Assembly (NCBI GenBank): GCA_021802825.1 | Contig: JAJZRG010000022.1 | Coordinates: 1 to 48,360 of the forward strand | Length of the DNA stretch: 48,360 bases | Origin: Chloroflexota bacterium | GTDB taxonomy: Bacteria; Chloroflexota; Limnocylindria; Limnocylindrales; CSP1-4 | Direction of reading: 5' to 3' | Shown: positions 11,621-19,547 of the stretch, in pieces | Layout of the letters: each line of letters begins with the position of its first letter | How positions within the stretch are numbered: the first letter of the stretch is position 1 | Notes under the pieces: model-generated | What the model was told of the DNA's origin: nothing | Database searches by the model: none | What the model saw: the letters and a program-made list of their open reading frames with translations, nothing else | Made by a program: the position numbers and the translations under genes

Positions 11621-11677
11621 GTCATCGCCCCCGGGCGGCGTCATCGCCCCCGGGCGTTGTCATCGTCCCGGGGCCGG
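11621..11677. repeat. 19-bp tandem repeat, three copies
   Basis: Units GTCATCGCCCCCGGGCGGC (11621-11639), a near-identical second copy (11640-11658) and a more diverged third (11659-11677) follow the end of the ABC importer operon. No T tract is attached, so I do not call a terminator. Confidence 0.8.
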
Positions 11678-11737
11678 TTCTCTCCCGGCCGCGCTCGTCG
11701 CTGCCCCGCTGCGGCCCGTCCCGCACGCAGGCGATTG

Positions 11738-11989
11738 TTCGCTAGGTTCGAACACGCGGCGGGGCGGGGGTCAATCGGCGGCTGGGCCGCCCTGAGCGGG
11801 GCTCGCGAGCGTGGTTCCGCGTCAGTGGGCGGCGGCTCGCACCGATTTCGGTCCCCTCGCGGGGCCCCGGAGCCGATCGGGGTACGTCCGTGTTCGGATA
11901 GAGCGAAAAGTGGGGCGACGCCTCGCACCGATTTCGGCCCTCGCGGGGCCCCGGAGCACGTCCCGTGTTCGGATAGAGCGAACAGTGGG
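11738..11989. repeat. Three TTCR-N7-YGAA elements and a diverged tandem duplication
   Basis: Element copies are TTCGCTAGGTTCGAA (11738-11752) and TTCGGATAGAGCGAA twice (11893-11907, 11968-11982). The last two lie inside a direct duplication: 11836-11914 and 11922-11989 both begin CTCGCACCGATTTCGG, share GCGGGGCCCCGGAGC and end near the element. The second copy lacks about 11 bases. No gene is supportable in 11601-12018; the frames across it follow the repeats. Confidence 0.7.
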
Positions 11990-12018
11990 CCGCGTCCCCA
12001 GCGAGCTCCGTCGCCCCG

Positions 12019-12774
12019 CTACTGGACCGTCCAGCCCCCGTCCACCGGGAGGACCGCGCCGGTGATCAGCCCGGACGCCTCGGACGCGAGGAATGTAACT
12101 GCCGCCGCCACGTCTGCGGGCTGACCGATGCGGCCCACCGGGATCCGGTCGAGCACCGACTGGCGAAAGTCGGGGAGGTCGAGCCGGCCCGCGGTGCCCG
12201 GCGTGTAGATCCACGTGGGCGCGACGCAGTTGACCGTTACGCCGAACGGCGCCCACTCGAGCGCCAGCGTCCGCGCGAGGCCGTTGAGCCCGGCCTTGGT
12301 GGCGCAGTAGACGGCGGAGCGGGGGAGCCCCACCAGGCTCGCCTGCGAGCTGATCATCACGATGCGCCCATACCGCGCCGCCACCATGTGCCGCCCCACG
12401 GCCTGGGTCACGAAGAACGCCCCTTTGAGGTTGACGTCGTGGAGCTCGTCCCAGTCGGCCTCGGTCACCTCGAGCGGGTCGTGCTCCCGGCCGAGCCCTG
12501 CGTTGTTGACGAGGATGTCGATGCGCCCGTGCTCGGCGACTGCGGCGTCCACCGCCCGGCGCGTCGCATCCACGTCGCGCACGTCGAAGGCGATCGGGTG
12601 GATCGCCGCCGGGCCGGCCTCCCGGGCCTGGGCCTCCCTGCCCGGCTCGCCGCGCACGCCTGCCAGCACCGTTGCGCCCGCGTCCGCGAGCGCCGTGGCG
12701 AGCGACTGGCCGATGCCCCGGGACGCGCCCGTGACGAGGGCGATGCGCCCGGACAGGTCCCCGATTGAGCTCAT
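12019..12774 (-). CDS. SDR-family oxidoreductase
   Basis: Classical short-chain dehydrogenase of 251 residues. The cofactor motif is VTGASRGIGQ (TGxxxGxG), followed by NNAG, then the catalytic Ser of MISSQASLVG and YCATK (Tyr-x-x-x-Lys), and the usual C-terminal end LPVDGGWTVQ. The ATG is preceded by GGAGG at eight bases. It is the last of five minus-strand genes (isomerase, folD, fhs, AEC permease, SDR) and may be a further polyol or sugar dehydrogenase of the regulon, though the 148-base gap upstream leaves room for its own promoter. Substrate unknown. Confidence 0.9.
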   Translation of the reverse strand: MSSIGDLSGRIALVTGASRGIGQSLATALADAGATVLAGVRGEPGREAQAREAGPAAIHPIAFDVRDVDATRRAVDAAVAEHGRIDILVNNAGLGREHDPLEVTEADWDELHDVNLKGAFFVTQAVGRHMVAARYGRIVMISSQASLVGLPRSAVYCATKAGLNGLARTLALEWAPFGVTVNCVAPTWIYTPGTAGRLDLPDFRQSVLDRIPVGRIGQPADVAAAVTFLASEASGLITGAVLPVDGGWTVQ

Positions 12775-12800
12775 GCTGGTTGCCTCCAGTCCACGTGCCG

Positions 12801-12852
12801 GGCGCCGCTGCGCACGACCCAGAGTAGGCGCCGCTGCGCACGACCCAGAGTA
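12801..12852. repeat. Exact 26-bp tandem duplication
   Basis: The 26-base unit starting GGCGCCGCTGCGCACGACCC is present twice with no mismatch (12801-12826, 12827-12852), followed by the first six bases of a third copy. It lies between the SDR and AEC genes. Perfect identity suggests a recent event. Confidence 0.9.
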
Positions 12853-12922
12853 GGCGCCTCGCCCCCGACCGCGTGGCGGTCGCCGCGCCCTCGCGTTGGT
12901 CGATGGGCCGGCGAGACCGGCC

Positions 12923-13870
12923 TCAGGTCGCGAACGCGGTCGCGACGATCGGGAACAGCACCAGCGTCAGCACCGTGGCCACGGACAGCGCGTCGGTCAC
13001 GAACGCCCGGTCCTCGTCGCTCGCCCGCGCGCCCATGTAGAGCGGGATGACGAACGGCGGCGGCAGCACGGCCATCGTGAGCACCGCCGCCCCGAACAGC
13101 CGGTCCAGCCCGAGCAGTCCCTCGACCACGAGCCGGTCGAAAGCGACGGCGAGCGCCACCCACACAGCAAGCCGCACCGCGATCGTCGCGGCCGGTCGTC
13201 CCAACGCAGCGGCCCGCAGCGTGGTGGAGTAGCCGATGACGATCGCGATGAGCGGCGTGGTGCACGCACCCAGGAGGCCGAGGGTGGTGGGGATCGCAGC
13301 GGTCAGCGGCGACGACGCGAACAGGTCGCCCAGCCCCACCAGCCGCCCGACGACGCCCGCGAGGATAGCCAGGATCACGGGCGTCGCGAGGAAGGAGCGC
13401 ACCGTCGCGCCAAGCCCCGGCCGAACCCCGGTCGCGCGCCGCGTCAGCGCCGTCGCCAGGACGAAGAACACGAACAGCACCTGGCCGAGGTCGATGATCC
13501 CGAACCGGTACAGGTTGTCCTGCCCGAACACGCCGCCGTAGATCGCGTAGCCGAGCATCCCGGCCTCGAACCCGGTGAACAGGGCGCCGGCGTACGGCGA
13601 GCGTGCCCCGACGAGCCGCCCGAGCACTGGCCCGGCCGCCAGCATCACCGCGCACGCGGCGAACACGGTCACGATGATCGGCAGGTAGCGCGCCTCGAGG
13701 CTGACCCGCAGGAACGTGAGGAACAGCGCCGACGGCAGCGTGACCGTCAGCACGAAGCGCCGCAGGTCGGCCACGGTGGAGCTCGCGAGCCACCCGCGAC
13801 GGCGCAGCACCGCCCCCAGGGCAAACAGCAGCAGGACGGGCAGGACCCGCCCAACGGCGTCGACGATCAC
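12923..13870 (-). CDS. AEC-family transporter
   Basis: Integral membrane protein of 315 residues with about ten hydrophobic segments, matching the auxin efflux carrier (AEC) superfamily of bacterial permeases. Marks include PVLLLFALGAVLRRRGWL at the N-terminus and FVIPLYMGARASD near the C-terminus. Bacterial members move carboxylates such as malate. The start is a GTG with no strong ribosome-binding site. It follows fhs by 49 bases on the same strand, so it is likely co-transcribed; it could carry an organic acid product of the pathway. The substrate is not determinable. Confidence 0.8.
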   Translation of the reverse strand: MIVDAVGRVLPVLLLFALGAVLRRRGWLASSTVADLRRFVLTVTLPSALFLTFLRVSLEARYLPIIVTVFAACAVMLAAGPVLGRLVGARSPYAGALFTGFEAGMLGYAIYGGVFGQDNLYRFGIIDLGQVLFVFFVLATALTRRATGVRPGLGATVRSFLATPVILAILAGVVGRLVGLGDLFASSPLTAAIPTTLGLLGACTTPLIAIVIGYSTTLRAAALGRPAATIAVRLAVWVALAVAFDRLVVEGLLGLDRLFGAAVLTMAVLPPPFVIPLYMGARASDEDRAFVTDALSVATVLTLVLFPIVATAFAT

Positions 13871-13919
13871 GTCAGCGACGCTCGGGGCCGACGCCCGCCC
13901 ACCCCGGACCGAGCATGGC

Positions 13920-15626
13920 TCAGAACAGCCCGACGACGTTGCCGTCGTCGTCGATGTCGATGCGTTCGCCGCCGGGCCGGGAGTTGAGGCCGGGCATCGT
14001 GCGCATGTCGCCCAGAATCGCGGTGACGAAGCCCGCCCCCGCGTAGAGGCGGGCCTCGCGGACGGGGATCCGGAAGCCGGTCGGCGCGCCGAGGAGCTTC
14101 GCGTCGTGGCTGAGCGAGTACTGGGTCTTGGCCATGCAGATGGGCAGGTGGCCGTAGCCCATCGCCTCGTACTGGGCGAGCGCCTTGCCGGCCGCCGGCA
14201 GGTAGTCCACCCCGTCCGCGCCGTAGATTCGCGTGGCGATCGCCTCGATCTTGCCCCGCAGCGGCATCTCGTCGGGGTACAGCAGGCCGAAGTCGGGCGA
14301 GCCCTCCTCAGCCGCCGCCCAGACGGCGCGCGCGAGGTCCTCCGCGCCGGCGCCGCCCTCGGTGAAGTGGCGCGCCTCGACCGCGTCCCGAGCGCCGGCC
14401 GCCAGCGCGACCTCCCTGATCACGGCGATCTCCTCGGCTGTGTCGGTCGGGAAGACGTTGATCGCCACCACCACCGGCACGCCGAACGTGCGGACGTTCT
14501 GGATCTGCCTGGCGAGGTTGGCCGCGCCGCGCCGCACGCCCTCAGGGTTGTTCTCGAGCAGCGCCGGGTCGAGCGGCTTGCCGGCCACGATCCTGCCCAC
14601 CCCCCCGTGCATCTTGAGCGCCCGCACGGTGGCCACGATGACCGCCGCATCGGCGCGCATGCCCGAGGCGCGGCATTTGATGTCGAAGAACTTCTCCGCG
14701 CCCATGTCGGCCCCGAACCCGGCCTCGGTGACCAGCACATCGGAGCCGGCCAGTGCCGCGCGGTCGGCAAGGATCGAGTTGTTGCCGTGGGCGATGTTCG
14801 CGAACGGCCCGCAGTGGACCAGCGCCGGGCCGCCCTCGAGCGTCTGCATCAAGTTGGGCTTCAGCGCGTCGCGGAGCAGGACCGCCATCGCGCCCGCGAC
14901 GTGCAGGTCCTCGGCCGTGACCGGGGCGCCGTCGCGCGTGGTCGCGAGCACGACCCTGCCCAGGCGCTCGCGGAGGTCCCGCAGGTCCCTGGCCAGGGCG
15001 AGGATCGCCATGACCTCTGACGCCACCGTGATCACGAACTGCGTCTGGCGCGGGTAGCCGTTGTCCTTGCCGCCCAGGCCGACCACGATGTCGCGCAGGG
15101 CGCGGTCGCTGATGTCCATGACCCGCGGCCACACGATGCTGTTGGCGTCGATGCCCAGCGCGTTGCCGTGGTGGACGTGGTTGTCGATGAACGCCGCCGC
15201 CAGGTTGTGCGCGGCCCCGATCGCGTGCACGTCGCCGGTCAGGTGGAGGTTGAAGTCCTCCATCGGGATGACCTGGCTGTAGCCGCCGCCCGCCGCGCCG
15301 CCCTTGATGCCGAACACGGGGCCGAGCGAGGGCTGCCGGAGCGCCACCGCCGCCCGCTTGCCGATGCGGTTGAGGCCCTGGGCCAGCCCGACCGTGGTCG
15401 TGCTCTTCCCCTCGCCGAGTGGGGTGGGGGTGATCGCCGTCACCACCACGTACTTGCCGCTCGGCCGCTCACGCTCGACCCGCTCGATGCCCTCGATCGT
15501 CAGCTTCGCCTTGGTGCTGCCGTACAGTTCGATCTCGTCGTCGCGGAAGCCCAGCCCGTGGGCGACGTCTGCGATCGGACGGGGCGTCACCGAGCGGGCG
15601 ATCTCGAGATCGGACGGGAACGGCAT
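13920..15626 (-). CDS. fhs: Formate-tetrahydrofolate ligase
   Basis: Cytosolic enzyme interconverting formate, ATP and tetrahydrofolate with 10-formyl-tetrahydrofolate. At 568 residues it is full length. The ATP-binding loop is TPTPLGEGKSTTTVGL, and conserved stretches RQPSLGPVFGIKGGAAGGGY, EAGFGADMGAEKFFDIKCR and the C-terminal TAILGDMRTMPGLN are all present. The ATG follows the folD stop with no intervening base, so the two are translationally linked. Coupled with FolD it can run either towards formyl-folate or, in catabolism, in reverse to make formate and ATP. Its position downstream of a LacI-type operator is unusual for a housekeeping gene. Confidence 0.97.
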   Translation of the reverse strand: MPFPSDLEIARSVTPRPIADVAHGLGFRDDEIELYGSTKAKLTIEGIERVERERPSGKYVVVTAITPTPLGEGKSTTTVGLAQGLNRIGKRAAVALRQPSLGPVFGIKGGAAGGGYSQVIPMEDFNLHLTGDVHAIGAAHNLAAAFIDNHVHHGNALGIDANSIVWPRVMDISDRALRDIVVGLGGKDNGYPRQTQFVITVASEVMAILALARDLRDLRERLGRVVLATTRDGAPVTAEDLHVAGAMAVLLRDALKPNLMQTLEGGPALVHCGPFANIAHGNNSILADRAALAGSDVLVTEAGFGADMGAEKFFDIKCRASGMRADAAVIVATVRALKMHGGVGRIVAGKPLDPALLENNPEGVRRGAANLARQIQNVRTFGVPVVVAINVFPTDTAEEIAVIREVALAAGARDAVEARHFTEGGAGAEDLARAVWAAAEEGSPDFGLLYPDEMPLRGKIEAIATRIYGADGVDYLPAAGKALAQYEAMGYGHLPICMAKTQYSLSHDAKLLGAPTGFRIPVREARLYAGAGFVTAILGDMRTMPGLNSRPGGERIDIDDDGNVVGLF

Positions 15627-16547
15627 CTAGCGGGCCTCCGGCATCGTGTTCAGGGGCTGGGCGCCGAGCGGGACGCAGCCAGTGGCGCTGTCGCGGGCCG
15701 CGCGGACGAGATGGCTGAGCAGGATCGCGTTGGTGAGCGGCCCGACGCCGCCCGGGACCGGGGTGATGGCCGCGGCCACGCGCGAGGCGGACTCGAAGTC
15801 CACGTCGCCCACGAGCCTGCCGTCCACTACGTTGATCCCCACGTCCACGACGACCGCGCCGGGCTTGAGCATGTCCCCGGTGATGAAGTTGGCATGACCG
15901 ATGGCGACGACCACGATGTCGGCGGTGCGGACCACGTCGGCGAGGCGCTCGGTCCTGCTGTGGCAGACGGTGACCGTGCAGTCCTCGCGCAGGAGCAGCA
16001 TGGCGGCCGGCTTGCCGATGACGTTGGACCGGCCGATGACGACCGCGTGGCGGCCCCGGAGCGGGACCCCCGACTCCTTGAGGAGCTCCACGCTGGCGTG
16101 GGCGGTGGCCGGCAGGAACCCGTCGTAGCCAAGTGAGAGCAGCCCGGCGTTGAGCGGGTGGATGCCGTCGATGTCGCGCCTGGGGTCGAGCGTGTCGATG
16201 ACCGCGCGCAGCGCGATGCCCTTGGGCAGCGGCTGCTGGACGATGATCCCGGCCACCACCGGGTCCGACTGGATGTCGCGGATCGCCGCCTGCACACCGG
16301 CCTCGGTGGCGGACGCGGGCAGCTCGACCAGGCGGTCCTCGATCCCGACGAGGCGACAGCCGTCGAGGATCTTGTGGAGGTACACGGCCGACGGCGCGTC
16401 CTTGCCCACGACGAGCACGGCGAGCGCGGGCGTGTAGCCGAACTCGGCCTCAAACGCGACGACGTCGGCGGCGACCTGTTCCCGGATGGCGGTTGCCACC
16501 GGACCACCGCGGAGCAGCCGCGGGCCCTCGTCCATCAAGCCGGTCAT
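15627..16547 (-). CDS. folD: Methylenetetrahydrofolate dehydrogenase/cyclohydrolase with altered active site
   Basis: FolD-type enzyme of 306 residues that normally oxidises 5,10-methylene- to 5,10-methenyl-folate and hydrolyses it to 10-formyl-folate. Conserved parts are GIIVQQPLP, RRDIDGIHPLN, VIGRSNVIGKPAAMLL and TPVPGGVGPLTNA. The active-site segment reads Y56-L-H-K59-I60, whereas typical FolD proteins have the catalytic lysine four residues after the tyrosine; here that place is isoleucine and the lysine is one step early. In characterised enzymes this lysine is needed mainly for the cyclohydrolase step. The ATG at 16547 has AGAGGG upstream; a frame to 16616 and a Met at 16535 are alternatives. 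It forms an operon with fhs and possibly with the upstream isomerase. Confidence 0.92.
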   Translation of the reverse strand: MTGLMDEGPRLLRGGPVATAIREQVAADVVAFEAEFGYTPALAVLVVGKDAPSAVYLHKILDGCRLVGIEDRLVELPASATEAGVQAAIRDIQSDPVVAGIIVQQPLPKGIALRAVIDTLDPRRDIDGIHPLNAGLLSLGYDGFLPATAHASVELLKESGVPLRGRHAVVIGRSNVIGKPAAMLLLREDCTVTVCHSRTERLADVVRTADIVVVAIGHANFITGDMLKPGAVVVDVGINVVDGRLVGDVDFESASRVAAAITPVPGGVGPLTNAILLSHLVRAARDSATGCVPLGAQPLNTMPEAR

Positions 16548-16736
16548 GCGGTCCCTCTTCGGATCCGTCTCGGGGGCCTCGACGGCAGGCCCGGCGGCGG
16601 AGCGCCAGTGTCGCACCAGAGGACCGGCTTCGCGGGCAGGTCATCCAGGCTGTTGACAGTTTACCGTCTGCAGGACGGCCCAGATAGAGGCCCGTTGCGA
16701 TCCGGATCGCCCACGCCTCGTTCTGACAACCCGCGC

Positions 16737-17528
16737 CTACTCGCTGAAAGCCGACCGGAACGCTTCCATCGCGTCAACCGGGTCGCCCGACGCCATGGCC
16801 TCCAGGCCCACGACCCCTGTGTACCCGGTGTCCCTCAGGGCGCGGGCGACGGCCGGCCAGTTCACTTCCCCGGTTCCCGGCTCCCTCCGGCCCGGCACGT
16901 CCGCCACCTGCACCTCGCCGATGAGCTTGCCCGCCCTGCGGACGAGGTCGATGAGGTTCCCCTCGCCGATCTGCGCGTGGTACAGGTCGAGCATCATGCG
17001 CACGCCCGGGCGGTCCAGGGTGCCGACCAGCGCCATCGTGTCCTCAGCCTTGCCGAACGGCGTCCCCATGTGGTCCACACAGAGGTTGAGGTTCTCGAGG
17101 CAGAACACGACGCCGTTGTCCTCGCCCAGCTGGGCGAGCCGCTCCAGGGTTCGGTACGCGTTGAGCCACATCTGACCGGTGGTCAGCTGCTGCGGCCGGA
17201 AGGGTAGGCCGTTGCGCGACCCGTCGAGCTCCGCCCCGTGAAGCACCAGGCGCGGGCAGTTGATGACCTTTGACGCCTCGACCGCCTGCCTCGCGGTCTC
17301 GAGCATGACCTTGCCGCCGTCGGCGTCGTACAGGTCGCCGTGGATGTAGCCGGTCATCGTGGACCAGGTGGCGCCGAGCGCCGCGACGGCCGGGAGGTCC
17401 TTGGTCGTCCAGTCCCACATCTCGACCTGGAAGCCCAGGTCCGCAATCCGCCTGACGCGCTCGAGGTAGGGCATGTCGAGCCAGAACATCTCGGTGGTGA
17501 CCGCGAGGGGGAACATGGGCGATGCCAT
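16737..17528 (-). CDS. Hydroxypyruvate-isomerase-like TIM-barrel protein
   Basis: Xylose-isomerase-like TIM-barrel protein of 263 residues, most like the hydroxypyruvate isomerase (Hyi) branch: MWDWTTKDLPAVAALG, VFCLENLNL, GVRMMLDLYHAQIGEGN and GEVQVADVPGRREPGTGEVNW. The Glu, Asp-x-Tyr-His and Gln-x-Ala-Asp positions are those expected for metal and substrate binding. The ATG has AGGAAGGA eight bases upstream. Its promoter carries a LacI-type operator, placing it in the inositol-type regulon; folD starts 189 bases after its stop on the same strand. It may be an isomerase or epimerase acting on a ketose intermediate; hydroxypyruvate itself is only one option. Confidence 0.85.
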   Translation of the reverse strand: MASPMFPLAVTTEMFWLDMPYLERVRRIADLGFQVEMWDWTTKDLPAVAALGATWSTMTGYIHGDLYDADGGKVMLETARQAVEASKVINCPRLVLHGAELDGSRNGLPFRPQQLTTGQMWLNAYRTLERLAQLGEDNGVVFCLENLNLCVDHMGTPFGKAEDTMALVGTLDRPGVRMMLDLYHAQIGEGNLIDLVRRAGKLIGEVQVADVPGRREPGTGEVNWPAVARALRDTGYTGVVGLEAMASGDPVDAMEAFRSAFSE

Positions 17529-17584
17529 GCTGTTCGTCCTTCCTGGCCGGCGAGGGCCGGCGGGTGGCCGCAGGCAGGTCAGCC

Positions 17585-17634
17585 CGCAATCGTTTACATC
17601 ACGGGAACGTACTGGGAGACGAGGCGGCCGTCAA
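17585..17634 (-). promoter_or_regulatory. Promoter and LacI-type operator of the isomerase-folD-fhs run
   Basis: On the minus strand, TTGACG (17634-17629) and TACGTT (17611-17606) are 17 bases apart. The near-palindrome at 17585-17598 (plus strand CGCAATCGTTTACA) matches TGTAATCGATTACA at 11 of 14 positions and lies at the predicted start. It stands in the 330-base gap between two divergent genes, so it could also affect the methyltransferase gene at 17859, for which I found no clear promoter. Nothing else is evident in 17635-17858. Confidence 0.6.
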
Positions 17635-17858
17635 GACCGGACCCACCCCTCGACCGGGCGGTCGGCGCTCCGGGCGGATCGTCCGAATCGGGTCGCTGGC
17701 GAGGAGACCGCCGCGACGACGTCGCGCACCGATGGCAAGCGTAGCGGTGAGCAGGGCGGAGACCCCGCGATGGACCGGCGCAAGCAACAGGCGCCGCGCG
17801 GCGTCCCGGCTCGTCCGATACTCACAGCCAGCCCATCGCGCATTCCCAGGAGAGCCGC

Positions 17859-18932
17859 ATGTCCATGGCCGAGCGCGTCCCGTTCGTCATCATCGGCGAG
17901 AACGTCCACGCCACCCGCAGCTTCGCCCGCCAGGGCAAGAACGTCGTGGCGGTCGATGGCCTCGAGGCCGTCGCGTTCCGGGACGCGTCCGGCGCCGAGC
18001 GCACGTGCCCCATCTCGGGGCCCGTCGCGGCCTCGTCCGAGTTCGCCAAGAACAAGGTCAAGCACATCCGCAACGCGCTGCTGCTGGGGCTGGGCGGCGA
18101 TCGCGTGCTCGACGCGGAGCTGACCGGCGCGGTGTCGCCCGAGGCCGCGCAGGCGGGCCGGGACTATCTGGTCGCGGCGGCGCTTCGCCAGCAGCGCAAC
18201 GGCGCGCGCTATCTCGACGTGAACGTAGACGAGATCAGCCCCGATGAGGGCGTCTGCCTGCTTGCGATGGCGTGGCTGGTGGGGCTGCTCGAGGGAGCGG
18301 TGGGCGTGCCCCTCTCGCTCGACAGCTCCAGCCTGGCCGTGCTCGAGGCGGGCTTCCGGGCCTCCAGAGCGCCCTGCGGCCCGCTGATGCTCAACTCCGC
18401 GTCCGCCGAGCGACCCGAGGCGCTCGACCTCGTCGCGGCGAACCATGGCGCGGTGGTGCTGTCCGCGGCAGGGATCGGCGGGCTGCCGTCAACCGTCGAG
18501 GGCCGCGTCGCCAACGCCGAGGTCATGTACGCGCAGGCGCTCGCTCGTGGGATCGCCCCGTCCGACTGCCACGTGGACCTGCTGGTCCTGCCCGTGGGCG
18601 TGGATGCGCAGTCCGGCAATGCCTACCTCGGCTCGGTCGGGCGCTTCCGCGAGGCGCACGGCCCGGAGGTCCGGCTCACCGGCGGCCTCTCGAATGTGTC
18701 GTTCGGGCTGCCCAACCGCCGGCTGGTCAATGACGTGTTCCTCGCGCTCGCCATGGAGGCCGGCGTTGATTCGGGAATCGTGGACCCCAACGTGGCCAAC
18801 CCGGCACGGGCGGCGGCGCTCGACCGCGACGCCCGGCCGTTCCGGCTGGCCGCCAGCGTGCTGACCGGGCAAGACGAGTACGCGGTCGAGTACATGACCG
18901 CCCACCGCGCGGGCGAGCTGGCCGAGGCGTAG
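17859..18932 (+). CDS. Methyltetrahydrofolate-type methyltransferase (pterin-binding domain)
   Basis: Pterin-binding TIM-barrel protein of 357 residues related to AcsE/MtvA-type methyltransferases that move methyl groups between corrinoid proteins and tetrahydrofolate, and to the folate domain of MetH. Marks are IIGENVHATR near the N-terminus, YLDVNVDEISPDEG, LMLNSASAERPEA, DLLVLPVGVDAQSG and GGLSNVSFGLPNRRLVN. The ATG has AGGAG upstream. It diverges from the isomerase-folD-fhs run and shares its operator region. No corrinoid-binding protein, reductive activase or substrate methyltransferase is seen in the window, so partner and direction are unknown; it could feed methyl groups to folate. 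Confidence 0.85.
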   Translation: MSMAERVPFVIIGENVHATRSFARQGKNVVAVDGLEAVAFRDASGAERTCPISGPVAASSEFAKNKVKHIRNALLLGLGGDRVLDAELTGAVSPEAAQAGRDYLVAAALRQQRNGARYLDVNVDEISPDEGVCLLAMAWLVGLLEGAVGVPLSLDSSSLAVLEAGFRASRAPCGPLMLNSASAERPEALDLVAANHGAVVLSAAGIGGLPSTVEGRVANAEVMYAQALARGIAPSDCHVDLLVLPVGVDAQSGNAYLGSVGRFREAHGPEVRLTGGLSNVSFGLPNRRLVNDVFLALAMEAGVDSGIVDPNVANPARAAALDRDARPFRLAASVLTGQDEYAVEYMTAHRAGELAEA

Positions 18933-19547
18933 AGCCAGTGGGGCCGGGCCCCTGCCCTTGCGCGCGTCTCAGACCGCTGCACCCAAGGGATCGAGCTTGA
19001 GAGACGAGCGCCAGCCCCGAGAACGATCGCGATCCGCGCGTCCCGGATCTCGCGCCCGGTTGCGACGCTGGCCCTCAGGAGTGATCCGCGAGCGGCGCGG
19101 TGAACGTGCTCGCCATCCGGCGATGGCGGCGATGGCGGCGATGGCGGCTCATGGGCGGTTCATGCGCCCCCTATCCTCGGTTCGATCACCCGATGGCTGC
19201 GTGGTGCGCCGAGCGCACGAACCAGCCGCTGGGTGGCCAAGGCATGCGTTGAGCGGGTGATCCTGGGGCCGGGCACGCGGACGAGCCGCCTGGGGGCCGA
19301 ACGGTGCAGAGAGCGCACCACGCAGTCACCAGGTGGCCGGCGCGGTCCTCTCGCGCCCTCACGAAGCGGAGGCCAGGGGTTGGGCAAGGGTCGGCTCGAG
19401 GCGTTCGGTGACGGGTCTTCGCGATCCTTGCTTGGGACTTGCGCCGCCCAGGGGGACGGACCTGAGCGCGCTGGCGGGTGCCACGCGCTGCATGCAGGGA
19501 CGCGCATCCCCGATCATGGGCGGATCCACCCCACCCGGAGTCACCCC
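18933..19547. other. 615-base gap without a supported gene
   Basis: No frame here shows protein-like composition. A 9-base unit CGATGGCGG is repeated three times at 19121-19147. A GGGTGCCACGCG segment at 19476-19487 faintly resembles a T-box antiterminator but breaks the invariant part. The length of the leader before the Cys/Met-metabolism gene leaves room for a regulatory RNA that I could not recognise. Confidence 0.5.

Noticed and set aside
16654..16665. Possible half operator upstream of folD (TTGACAGTTTAC)
   Set aside because: Only one half resembles the local LacI-type consensus and no promoter in the right direction lines up.
18941..18955. GGGGCCGGGCCCC palindrome after the methyltransferase gene as terminator
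   Set aside because: The stem is short once a loop is allowed and no T run follows.
19476..19487. T-box-like antiterminator sequence GGGTGCCACGCG
   Set aside because: The invariant UGGN bulge that pairs with the tRNA end is not matched and one C is missing, so a T-box is not supported.
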